A stretch of 34,457 nt of DNA from the NCBI GenBank assembly GCA_016214075.1, contig JACRPI010000035.1:1-34457 (forward strand), given 5' to 3'. Source of the DNA: Candidatus Woesearchaeota archaeon. Lineage in GTDB: Archaea > Nanobdellota > Nanobdellia > Woesearchaeales > DSVV01. The notes under the pieces were generated by a model. That model made no database searches. It saw nothing but the letters and a program-made list of their open reading frames with translations, and was not told where the DNA came from. How positions within the stretch are numbered: the stretch's first letter is position 1; each line of letters starts with the position of its first letter. Positions 1 through 6,669 of the stretch are shown here, in pieces. The position numbers and the translations under genes are program-made.

Positions 1-75
1 TTTTCCTAACTTATTTTTTCTATAACCTTTTTTAGCAATATCACTGGATTTACAGTTCAAACATTGAATGTCCAT
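1..75 (-). CDS. transposase N-terminus, partial (zinc-ribbon start)
   Basis: The peptide begins MDIQCLNCKSSDIAKKGYRK and continues off the left edge. A CxxC pair followed by a short basic stretch is the usual start of a zinc-ribbon-headed DDE transposase, as in IS1/IS1595/IS6-like archaeal elements. Only about 25 residues are visible, so the catalytic domain and family are unknown. It is identical to the partial gene at the right edge and reads outward from the window. Confidence 0.7.
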   Translation of the reverse strand, partial: MDIQCLNCKSSDIAKKGYRKNKLGK

Positions 76-105
76 AAAAATCACCAAAACAACCTAAGAA
101 TTAAC

Positions 106-117
106 TAATATATATAG
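106..117 (+). promoter_or_regulatory. outward TATA box inside the IS end
   Basis: The tract TAATATATATAG inside the IS end is centred about 23 bp upstream of the ATG at 135, the spacing seen before other leaderless genes in this window. The core is nearly symmetric, so it could serve both the transposase (leftward) and the downstream transglycosylase (rightward). Promoter activity is inference. Confidence 0.45.
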
Positions 118-134
118 ATGACGCTAAATAGACA

Positions 135-989
135 ATGTCTAAAGGAAAAAAAGATTATAAATCGCACCTTCATTTTATTGTTAATGATAGTGGAGTTTCT
201 TCATATCTTCAAGATGCTTCTGGAAACAAAGCAGTATTAGAATCAGGAAATGTCAATCCACTGTGTTACATGGATGAAGAAATGGGGTTCACTGTTTCAA
301 AAAGATCCGGTTGTAACACGCAGGGTGGGAAAAACAAATATTGTGGTTTGTATAAAAGCCCACTAGAACTTGTCGTGGATATTGAACAAAAATATGGAGA
401 AATAGTGAGAAGGTATGTTGATCCCGCAAAAATGGATCCCGGGATTATTTATGCACTCATTGCGCAAGAATCAAGAGGGGAACCTAATGCTGATTCAGGA
501 ACAGGAGCAGCAGGATTAATGCAGTTTACCAAAGACACTGGATTCAGATATGGTCTTTGTGACGATAAAAAGTGTACAGGAAGAGATGACCGAACTAATC
601 CTGAGAAAAGTATTGCTGCAGGAGTGACGTATTATGGAAGACTTCAAGAGGAGTTCAAGGATTATGCAGAAGGTGATATTTTTGCCATCGCCGCGTACAA
701 CGCAGGAAGTGAACTTATCAAGAGAGCAATTGAAAAAACAGAATGGTCTGACCCAACATGGGATCAAGTTGCGGTTATGATTACGCAAGATCTTGTTGGA
801 GATGTGTATGGAACAAAGCATGGAATGGGAAACATAAGTGTCAGAGAAAAGAAAGCATTAGAAATAAAAGACCACGTTAGTAATGTCAGAGGATATTATT
901 CATTTTATATTCCAATAAGAGATAGTAGGGATAGGAGACAAATAGCTGATGACAGAGAGACGGATACAGTAGGAATAAAAGGTCAATAA
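135..989 (+). CDS. lytic transglycosylase (SLT/Slt70-like domain), probably 5'-truncated by the IS
   Basis: This is a 284-residue protein with an SLT/goose-lysozyme-type fold signature. Residues 104-114 (IYALIAQESRG) carry the catalytic Glu112, followed by AAGLMQFT (125-132), NPEKSIAAGVTYY (155-167) and AAYNAG (186-191), the motif order of the Slt70/MltE/LT family that cleaves the MurNAc-GlcNAc bond of peptidoglycan. The first 100 residues hold several Cys and match nothing I recognise. There is no signal peptide or membrane helix. The ATG lies within the last bases of the IS end, so the native 5' end, perhaps with an export signal, was probably removed. Archaea lack murein, so the substrate would be bacterial; this could be predation, competition, symbiosis or transfer. 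The domain call is firm; the role is inference. Confidence 0.85.
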   Translation: MSKGKKDYKSHLHFIVNDSGVSSYLQDASGNKAVLESGNVNPLCYMDEEMGFTVSKRSGCNTQGGKNKYCGLYKSPLELVVDIEQKYGEIVRRYVDPAKMDPGIIYALIAQESRGEPNADSGTGAAGLMQFTKDTGFRYGLCDDKKCTGRDDRTNPEKSIAAGVTYYGRLQEEFKDYAEGDIFAIAAYNAGSELIKRAIEKTEWSDPTWDQVAVMITQDLVGDVYGTKHGMGNISVREKKALEIKDHVSNVRGYYSFYIPIRDSRDRRQIADDRETDTVGIKGQ

Positions 990-1020
990 AAAAAGAATAA
1001 AAAATTATAGGAATAAAGAT

Positions 1021-1755
1021 TTAAGGATCACAGCCATCTGGCGTTCCGTCACCATCTGTATCTACGGTATCGTCATATCCTTCACAAACATCATCTTCAT
1101 CGGAAACACCGTCTCCATCAGAATCTGTTTCAGCTTCCTCTTCCTCATCTTCTATTTCGTCTTCTTCATCTTCAGCGTCATTTTCTGCTTCATTGATGTC
1201 ATCCTGAAGGTCATCTGCCTGTTCTTCAAGGAAATCTAATTGATCCTGAAGGGAATCTGCTTCTGAGCCTTCAACATCATAAAGGAGATTGTACCATCTG
1301 CTGATTTTGGAAAGTTGATATTGGACGTCATCTTCGAGATCATCAAGGTCATCAAAGACATCGTCAATGTCGCTTTCATCGTCCGCGTCATCAATGTCGT
1401 CTTCAACATCGTCTAACTCAGATCCAATGTCATCAAGCGCTTCGTCAATTTCATCGATCGCGTTCTCTGCGTTTTCGAGAAGTTGTTCATCTGCGCTGCT
1501 TAAAGAAGAGTCATCGTCGTCTTCTTCAGAATCATCTGAAGTTCCAAAGACAAACGTTTGCGTTCCTGTCACTGGCGCAGGATAAGCAAAAGAATATCCT
1601 GTAGGAGCATCATTTCGTGATGGCTGTTCTACAGTTGTGTCTGCTGTGCTATCTGTTTCTCCCATAAAGGTGAGAGCGAACAAGAGAGCGCCGAAGCAGA
1701 GAATCGTTGTCACTAACAACACTGCAATCATTGCTAAAGGTACTCGTTTTCCCAT
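1021..1755 (-). CDS. acidic membrane-anchored protein with thrombospondin type 3-like Ca-binding repeats
   Basis: The product has 244 residues. A hydrophobic helix at about 8-30 is an uncleaved signal or anchor. The next 30-60 residues are Ser/Thr/Pro-rich. A very acidic heptad-like region (about 75-205, many D/E with DDIDDxxDE patterns) is likely an extended coiled coil. The C-terminal 35 residues have DSDGDGVSDEDDVC and DTDGDGTPDGCDP, the TSP3 calcium-binding pattern with two Cys. It is probably displayed outside the cell. A TATA box (TTTATAAA, 1779-1786) about 27 bp upstream of the ATG implies a leaderless transcript. No enzymatic domain is visible. The large surface protein at the other end of the window also carries TSP3-type repeats. 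Confidence 0.75.
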   Translation of the reverse strand: MGKRVPLAMIAVLLVTTILCFGALLFALTFMGETDSTADTTVEQPSRNDAPTGYSFAYPAPVTGTQTFVFGTSDDSEEDDDDSSLSSADEQLLENAENAIDEIDEALDDIGSELDDVEDDIDDADDESDIDDVFDDLDDLEDDVQYQLSKISRWYNLLYDVEGSEADSLQDQLDFLEEQADDLQDDINEAENDAEDEEDEIEDEEEEAETDSDGDGVSDEDDVCEGYDDTVDTDGDGTPDGCDP

Positions 1756-1843
1756 AGTTGAGGGTAATGAAGCAGGATTTATAAAAGTAGTGTCAAGAGA
1801 TGAGTTTAGGGGAAAAGTTTAAATGGAAGAAGAGAATAATAAA

Positions 1844-1964
1844 CGGCGAGGGCGGGATTTGAACCCGCGCGTGTCGTGTAACACAAAGGCTTACTCCAAA
1901 GCTCTTCACATCGCTGTGGAGAGCTCTTGAGGCCTTCTCCCTAACCATGCTAGGAGACCTCGCC
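1844..1964 (-). tRNA. tRNA-Leu(CAA)-like, type II, with intron
   Basis: The acceptor stem is GGCGAGG/CCTCGCC with discriminator G. The D stem is TCC/GGA with a 12-nt loop, the anticodon stem AAGGC/GCCTT, and the T arm GCGGG-TTCAAAT-CCCGC. A variable arm of about 17 nt makes it type II. The mature loop CTCAAGA is rebuilt by removing a 34-nt intron after position 37, giving anticodon CAA. The 5' strand of the loop pairs with the intron, as in archaeal bulge-helix-bulge sites, with one mismatch. G73 is unusual for leucine tRNA, which normally has A73. Upstream are a TATA-like box (1992-2003), two hairpins and a CGAAA-dyad array. Confidence 0.85.
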
Positions 1965-2001
1965 AAAAGACTTAGCTTTTCTTAGAACAAACTTATTATT
2001 T

Positions 2002-2084
2002 GGAATTTAACACTCAACTTACTAAGAGTTAAATTCCTAATATTATGGATTAAAGCTTTAATATCAATCGTGTTGCTTTAATCC
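2002..2084. repeat. paired hairpins between tRNA TATA box and upstream array
   Basis: Two adjacent inverted repeats are present: GGAATTTAAC/GTTAAATTCC (2002-2011 with 2028-2037) and GGATTAAAGC/GCTTTAATCC (2046-2055 with 2075-2084). They occupy the roughly 90 bp that separate the TATA box of the 1844-1964 tRNA from its CGAAA-dyad array; the other three tRNAs have only 12-13 bp there. They look like an insertion, but no target duplication was identified. Confidence 0.6.
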
Positions 2085-2097
2085 AAAATAAAAGAAC

Positions 2098-2212
2098 TTC
2101 CGACGAGTTTTCCGAAAATCTTTCGAATAAACCGAAGGATTTACGGATAAAGCGAATAGGTTTCGGTATTTTTGTTTTTTCGCGTGTTTTTTTCGAATAT
2201 ACCGAAAGGATT
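2098..2212 (-). repeat. tRNA-upstream CGAAA-dyad array, copy 1
   Basis: This is one of four copies of a roughly 110-bp element found upstream of every tRNA here. It is built of tandem imperfect dyads of the form CCGAAnnnTTTCGG, repeated at about 20-22 bp, then a T-rich stretch and a last CGAATATACCGAAA. It is close to 90% identical by eye to the copy at 20480-20590. The orientation given is that of the tRNA it precedes. A protein-binding upstream element for tRNA transcription is plausible; an insulator or terminator role is also possible. Confidence 0.75.
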
Positions 2213-2285
2213 CTCACATTCATTTCAGTTTTTTAATGTTAAAATAGTCACACTACATACAAAACACGCACTCGCAAAGCGTAAA

Positions 2286-2316
2286 TGTCAGGGGGACCCA
2301 TTGCCGCGGCAATGGG
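2286..2316. repeat. 20-bp perfect palindrome preceded by a shared 15-mer
   Basis: CCCATTGCCGCGGCAATGGG at 2297-2316 is a perfect 20-bp palindrome. It overlaps the 15-mer TGTCAGGGGGACCCA (2286-2300), which recurs in inverted orientation at 8064-8078. The GC content is far above the surrounding spacer. The rest of the 1965-2429 spacer holds only the hairpins, the dyad array and the promoter of the next gene. Confidence 0.6.
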
Positions 2317-2398
2317 GTTTATTTGTAATGGAAACATTCCAAAAAAAAGTATTTTCTTCATGAAGGGAAAACGAAAAAAAAGAGACTAAGACAGATAC

Positions 2399-2407
2399 CT
2401 TTAAATA
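2399..2407 (+). promoter_or_regulatory. TATA box for the PLDc_N-type membrane protein
   Basis: CTTTAAATA is centred about 27 bp before the ATG at 2430, which fits leaderless or near-leaderless transcription. Confidence 0.5.
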
Positions 2408-2429
2408 ACAGAAAGCAATAAACAATAAT

Positions 2430-2702
2430 ATGAGCGCGGAAATCTTTATGGGAACAATGATGGTCACTGTCATGCTTCTCTTTTTTGTTTTGGCTATCGG
2501 TCTTTTTGTGTTCTGGGTATGGACAATTGTTGATGTCGCGAAACGAGATTTCACGAACAGTAATGAACGATTGATTTGGTTGCTTCTTATTATTTTGCTT
2601 GCCCCTATTCCATCTTTGGTTTATTATATTGTCGTCATGCGGCCGAATAATAAAGGCGTTATGAGAGAAGGAAAAACAGAAAAGAAGAAAGGGAAGAAGT
2701 AG
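2430..2702 (+). CDS. small membrane protein, PLDc_N-like
   Basis: The product has 90 residues and two hydrophobic helices (about 9-33 and 45-69) separated by VDVAKRDFTNSNERLIW, then a Lys-rich tail. The pattern (aromatic helix, ...N..LIWLLLI...P...VYYIVV.RP) matches the PLDc_N family of small two-helix membrane proteins, first seen in front of cardiolipin synthases and also found alone. No enzyme domain follows. Its actual role is unknown. It ends 3 bp from the converging PRPP-synthetase-like gene. Confidence 0.7.
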   Translation: MSAEIFMGTMMVTVMLLFFVLAIGLFVFWVWTIVDVAKRDFTNSNERLIWLLLIILLAPIPSLVYYIVVMRPNNKGVMREGKTEKKKGKK

Positions 2703-2705
2703 GTT

Positions 2706-4049
2706 TTACTGCTTTGAATAGTGTTGATCAAATAGTTTTATTCTAAACAGCCCGTCAAAAAAAGAAGGATCTTCCGCGAATAACCGCTTATAATAAGCAT
2801 TCGGCTCAATACTTCTCTCAACACAATTTGCGAGAGCATGCGCGATATACGCCGCGGGCTGGATTACGGTAACCTTCCTCTTCGCGCCAGCGCCTAAATC
2901 CCGAAGCCGCTGCGGCCGTGTATCCATAAATATAACATCGCTTAAGCGCCTATGCCGCCGCATCCTATCCTCTGCCTGACCCCCAAGAATCGCGTGTGTC
3001 GCATAGGTGACAAAGCGTTTTATTTCTCCTGGCAATTTATTTAATGCCTGATTCATTGTACCAAATGTATCAACCATATCATCAGGAACAATACCTGTTT
3101 TACCGCGATAATCTGTATCGGTGGGCTCAACAGGGACAAGCATTCCTTTTAACGCGCCAGGATCATTCGCGCGCATTCTTTTTTTATCAATATAGGCGAG
3201 AGATGACTGTGTATAGCCGCTCATTTCTCTTACTGTTCTTACAAATTCCAACGCGCCATTATCAGGAGCAATAAAAATAATCCCTTCTCCTTTATTGTCT
3301 TTTTCTTCAGAAGTAAGAATATCTGTTGTTTGCAAATATCGCGCTATGAGTGGTGTCGGACTGAGATTAAACGTGTAATGATCCTCTCTTGACCTCCCCA
3401 AAAGTCCAAGACAATCCTCAACTATAGATTGAAGATGATCTGAATGATGATGAAGCGTCACAACACCATCACAGCCATGAACCATGAGCGTAAGAAGAAC
3501 GCTGCTTATGTAATCAGTCTGACCAGCGTGCTTTAATTTGTCGCCATCCAACGATCCCTCTGATAACCTGTTGTACAAACCTATTCCTCTATCCTGCCGT
3601 GCGAAAGGAAACTCAGAGAAAACAGCAAAAACCTTGTCAGCGCCAATATGCTTCGCAGTCCGGGCGGCGACAGCCATACGAAAAACCATTTGATCCGGCT
3701 GCCAATTGGGATCAGTATCAGGACTCGCGATAAAATAGACGGTCTTTCCCTGGAGCTCATCGCCAAGTTTAGTATGAAAATACCGACACTCACGCCCGCC
3801 ATCAGTATACGTCTGCGGATTAACTTCTCGCCCATTGCCGGCAATCTCTTCTGGCAAAAGAGTTATTGCGAATTCACCGCTGCTAAACGAAGTAAATTCT
3901 ATGAGATCATCGCCTATTGGAAGAACACCTTGTGAATTAACAGTATTATAAAAATTGAGAAATCGAGATTTTCGAATCGCGTCCGCGGTCGGGTCGCCTC
4001 TTTTTAGAGGAATAACAACGCGCTTTACCACTTCTTCAAGTGTCATCAT
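2706..4049 (-). CDS. ribose-phosphate pyrophosphokinase-like protein (long form)
   Basis: This 447-residue member of the PRPP synthetase family would make phosphoribosyl pyrophosphate from ribose-5-phosphate and ATP for nucleotide and His synthesis. Matching motifs are SSGEF (56-60), FPFARQDRG (147-155, the flexible ATP-contacting region), a His-rich TLHHHSDH (198-205), APDNGALEFV (261-270), DKKRM (288-292) and VPDDMVDTFGT (321-331), which aligns with the PRPP loop VDDMIDTGGT. Oddities are the length (usual 285-320) and Phe in place of the first Gly in the ribose-phosphate loop. The extra length lies in the first 100 residues and the C-terminal 110. It could be a divergent active enzyme or a paralogue with another substrate. 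Confidence 0.75.
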   Translation of the reverse strand: MMTLEEVVKRVVIPLKRGDPTADAIRKSRFLNFYNTVNSQGVLPIGDDLIEFTSFSSGEFAITLLPEEIAGNGREVNPQTYTDGGRECRYFHTKLGDELQGKTVYFIASPDTDPNWQPDQMVFRMAVAARTAKHIGADKVFAVFSEFPFARQDRGIGLYNRLSEGSLDGDKLKHAGQTDYISSVLLTLMVHGCDGVVTLHHHSDHLQSIVEDCLGLLGRSREDHYTFNLSPTPLIARYLQTTDILTSEEKDNKGEGIIFIAPDNGALEFVRTVREMSGYTQSSLAYIDKKRMRANDPGALKGMLVPVEPTDTDYRGKTGIVPDDMVDTFGTMNQALNKLPGEIKRFVTYATHAILGGQAEDRMRRHRRLSDVIFMDTRPQRLRDLGAGAKRKVTVIQPAAYIAHALANCVERSIEPNAYYKRLFAEDPSFFDGLFRIKLFDQHYSKQ

Positions 4050-4104
4050 AAAAACACAATTATTTCTCCATTTTAATAGTTAATCATTTTCCCACAAACA
4101 AAAT

Positions 4105-4113
4105 TTTATAAAT
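4105..4113 (+). promoter_or_regulatory. TATA box of kae1
   Basis: TTTATAAAT is centred about 26 bp before the ATG at 4135, so the transcript is probably leaderless. Confidence 0.6.
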
Positions 4114-4134
4114 CATTCCTGCTTCGTTACAACT

Positions 4135-5127
4135 ATGATCATCCTCGGCATAGAATCAACTGCGCACACCTTCGGCATAGGCATCATTAAATCCGTTGGG
4201 AAAAAACACATTATTCTCGCAAACGTCAAAGATATTTACACCACAGAAAAAGACGGCATCATTCCCGCGAAAGTCGCTGACCATCATGTAGATGTCTGCG
4301 ATATTGTTTTCAAGAAAGCGTTGGAAACTGCGAAGATAAAAAAAACAGACATAGACATTATCGCGTTCTCGCAAAGTCCTGGACTTGGTCACACGTTAAG
4401 AATCGGCGCGATGTTCGCACGATCGCTTGCGGTCACGCTAAGCAAACCATTAGTAGGAGTCAATCATTGTATCGCGCATCTAGAAATTGGACGATTGCAA
4501 ACAAAAGCGAAAGATCCCATCCTCCTTTATGTATCCGGCGCGAACACGCAAGTGATTGCCTATGAAGCGGGAAAATATAGAATATTTGGAGAAACGCTGG
4601 ACATCGGCGTGGGCAATTTTCTCGACACGTTCGCGCGAGCGTTGGGATTAGGGTTTCCAGGCGGTCCGAAGATAGAACAGCTCGCGTTGAAGGGAAAAAA
4701 GTACGTAGAGCTTCCCTATGTCGTCAAAGGAATGGATGTCAGCTTTGGCGGAATTCTCACAAATCTCCAAACAAAATTACGAAATAAAGAACACACAAAA
4801 GAAGATCTTTGTTATAGCGGCCAAGAAACAGTGTTCAGCATGCTCGTTGAAGTGACAGAACGCGCGCTCGCGCATACAAGAAAAAAAGAAGTGCTCTTAG
4901 GAGGCGGTGTCGCGTGCAACAAACGATTGCAGGAAATGGTGAAGATCATGTGCAAAGAACGCGGCGCGAAATCCTATTGTCCAGAAAATCAATTTCTTGT
5001 GGATAATGGCGCGATGATCGCGTGGCTCGGCAAATTACAGTTTGACGCGGGAATGGTTCTTAGTGTAGAGAAAGCAATCATCGAACCGTATGTGCGGACA
5101 GACGAGATTGTCGTGAAGTGGCGGTGA
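4135..5127 (+). CDS. kae1: Kae1/TsaD, tRNA N6-threonylcarbamoyltransferase
   Basis: This is the catalytic subunit of the archaeal KEOPS complex, which transfers the threonylcarbamoyl group to A37 of ANN-decoding tRNAs (t6A). It has 330 residues, the normal length for a stand-alone Kae1. Visible signatures are the N-terminal ASKHA phosphate loop (GIESTAHTFGIGI), the metal-binding HCIAH (His111, His115), the YVSGANTQVIAY strand, GGPKIEQLA, and GGGVACNKRLQE near the C-terminus. There is no Bud32 kinase fusion, unlike many euryarchaea. It has its own TATA box. The sigma-factor gene follows after 45 bp with a separate TATA box. Confidence 0.95.
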   Translation: MIILGIESTAHTFGIGIIKSVGKKHIILANVKDIYTTEKDGIIPAKVADHHVDVCDIVFKKALETAKIKKTDIDIIAFSQSPGLGHTLRIGAMFARSLAVTLSKPLVGVNHCIAHLEIGRLQTKAKDPILLYVSGANTQVIAYEAGKYRIFGETLDIGVGNFLDTFARALGLGFPGGPKIEQLALKGKKYVELPYVVKGMDVSFGGILTNLQTKLRNKEHTKEDLCYSGQETVFSMLVEVTERALAHTRKKEVLLGGGVACNKRLQEMVKIMCKERGAKSYCPENQFLVDNGAMIAWLGKLQFDAGMVLSVEKAIIEPYVRTDEIVVKWR

Positions 5128-5141
5128 AAAAAACTGAAATA

Positions 5142-5150
5142 GTTTATAAA
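5142..5150 (+). promoter_or_regulatory. archaeal TATA box driving the sigma-70 gene
   Basis: GTTTATAAA is centred about 26 bp upstream of the GTG start at 5173. The spacing matches the other leaderless genes here, so the sigma-factor gene itself appears to be transcribed by the TBP/TFB system. Confidence 0.6.
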
Positions 5151-5172
5151 TGCTTTTTGAATTCTTTCTGGT

Positions 5173-6585
5173 GTGAGTAGAGCGCGGGGATTTATTCCAT
5201 CTACAAAACTTATAAACACGTATTTGGAAGAGATAGGAAAATATCGATTGCTCACAAGAAAAGATGAACAAAGGATAGGAAAAGAACTCACCGGTGAAGC
5301 CTGTCTGGAAAAAATGATTGCGGCAAAAACATATGTCTTTGCGCGGGATTATGGAGCGCAGGTCGCTGTTCTCGCGGAAAAAAGCCCTTTCGCAAAACAA
5401 TGGAGAGCGTATGAAGCGCGTTTTCCAGCGGCGCAGTCAGGAAATGGTACGCTCGAAGAAGAAGTCGCAGCGTTGCGGAAAATGTATAGAGATTCACCAA
5501 TGCATTATCAGCGATTTCTTGCTGTTACAGCAGGATATCTTAGAGCGATCCAGCCAGAGAGAAAGAAAAAAGCAGGAGAAAAGGCCGAGAAGGCGCAGTG
5601 GAATACGCCTATTTCATATCCGAGATGGGGTTCTGTCTGGAAAGCACAGGAAGAAGCGATAGCAAGCCCAAATGAAAAGAGCAGAAAAAAGAAAAAAAAG
5701 ACAAAATGTGTTCTCTATTTTTCGCCGGAAATGAGAGAAGTCGCTGCGACAGGCAAAGAACTGGAAAACGCGCTTTATCACGCGTACAAACAGCTTATCG
5801 CGAACGAAAATAATGCAGGAGAACAATTAGTCCTGGCAAACCTTCGGCTTGTGGTCACAATCGCGAAGCTTTACACGGGAAGAGGTTTGGATTTCGAAGA
5901 TCTCGTTCAGTATGGAAACATTGGGCTTATGAAATCAGTAGAAAAATTTGATCATAAGCGTGGCTTCAAATTCTCCACGTATGCAATGTGGTGGATACGG
6001 CAATCCATTACTCGCGGTTTAGAAAGTGATGGAAAAACAATACGTATTCCTGTGCATAAGATGTCAGACATATATAAACTTCCTAACGTTCATAAGCAGT
6101 GTTGGGAAGCGTTGGGAAGAGAACCTACTGAAAGAGAATATGTTGCGTATATTGCGCAAGAACTCAATATCGACGAGGAAAAAGCGCGTATGCTTTTGTC
6201 TCAGAGGCATCTTATAACCATTACGTCGCTGGATGGGGTTATTTCTGATACCTCTGAAACACGAGTTGGAGATGTATACCAAGTGCCGGACGCGGGAAGT
6301 TCATTAATAAATCATGCGACGCAAAAAGCCGCGGATGCTGCTGAAGATGCCGCAGAGCTTCGCGATCTTATAGACCGCGTCCTTGCAGAACGATTAAATC
6401 CACGCGAAGAAAAAATAATTCGAATGAGATGCGGGATTGGAGAACCGAAGGCGTATTCCCTTGAAGAAATTCATTCTTTTTTCGACCTTACCAGAGAAAG
6501 AATACGGCAGATAGAGGAAAAAGCGCTGAAAAAGTTGCGTGAATCCGGAAGATGGGGCTATATTCTTGCTCCATTTAATGAATGA
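5173..6585 (+). CDS. sigma-70 family RNA polymerase sigma factor, RpoD-like, complete
   Basis: The product has 470 residues with a GTG start chosen by TATA spacing. Region 1.2-like residues 10-40 ([20 protein letters not shown]) are followed by a basic, unconserved insert (about 45-205). Region 2 (215-290) is nearly canonical: [36 protein letters not shown], and [17 protein letters not shown] with the WW pair used to open the -10 element and the Q/T positions that read it. Region 3 (305-375) has GREPTEREY. Region 4 (395-460) has [16 protein letters not shown] and the helix-turn-helix [18 protein letters not shown] used for -35 contact. Sigma factors are the bacterial initiation system; archaea use TBP/TFB. 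Whether this one binds the archaeal polymerase is unknown. Family call is firm. Confidence 0.95.
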   Translation: MSRARGFIPSTKLINTYLEEIGKYRLLTRKDEQRIGKELTGEACLEKMIAAKTYVFARDYGAQVAVLAEKSPFAKQWRAYEARFPAAQSGNGTLEEEVAALRKMYRDSPMHYQRFLAVTAGYLRAIQPERKKKAGEKAEKAQWNTPISYPRWGSVWKAQEEAIASPNEKSRKKKKKTKCVLYFSPEMREVAATGKELENALYHAYKQLIANENNAGEQLVLANLRLVVTIAKLYTGRGLDFEDLVQYGNIGLMKSVEKFDHKRGFKFSTYAMWWIRQSITRGLESDGKTIRIPVHKMSDIYKLPNVHKQCWEALGREPTEREYVAYIAQELNIDEEKARMLLSQRHLITITSLDGVISDTSETRVGDVYQVPDAGSSLINHATQKAADAAEDAAELRDLIDRVLAERLNPREEKIIRMRCGIGEPKAYSLEEIHSFFDLTRERIRQIEEKALKKLRESGRWGYILAPFNE

Positions 6586-6637
6586 AGAAATGAATGAACA
6601 AAAATGTGAATGAAAAATCACAAACAGACAATAATCA

Positions 6638-6649
6638 CCTTTTTATATC
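6638..6649 (+). promoter_or_regulatory. TATA box of the glycosyltransferase gene
   Basis: CCTTTTTATATC is centred about 26 bp before the ATG at 6670. It lies inside the longer open frame that begins at 6610, which favours 6670 as the true start. Confidence 0.5.
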
Positions 6650-6669
6650 AGCGACATTTTTCCAATCGC

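Larger units (their letters stand above)
1..139 (-). mobile_element. IS element end with 5' part of its transposase (left copy)
   Basis: The first 139 bases are the exact reverse complement of the last bases of the window. The copy contains, on the minus strand from position 75 leftwards, the first 25 codons of a transposase that runs off the edge. The IS boundary is at about 139, where the two copies stop matching (outermost bases GACATTGTCTATTTAGCG read inwards). An AT-rich TATA-like tract lies at 106-117. Only one end is present, so target duplication and family cannot be settled. Inference: the contig ends here because the IS is multi-copy. Confidence 0.85.

Noticed and set aside
1367-1585. 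Serine-rich open frame opposite the acidic membrane protein
   Set aside because: It is the mirror of the Asp/Glu-rich coding strand; GAY/GAR-rich genes give Ser-rich antisense frames by composition.
5173-6585. The sigma-70 gene as a sign that the window is bacterial
   Set aside because: eL40, LonB with internal TM helices, hypusine-type aIF5A, intron-bearing tRNAs and TATA-box spacing all mark the surroundings as archaeal, and the sigma gene itself has the same type of promoter.
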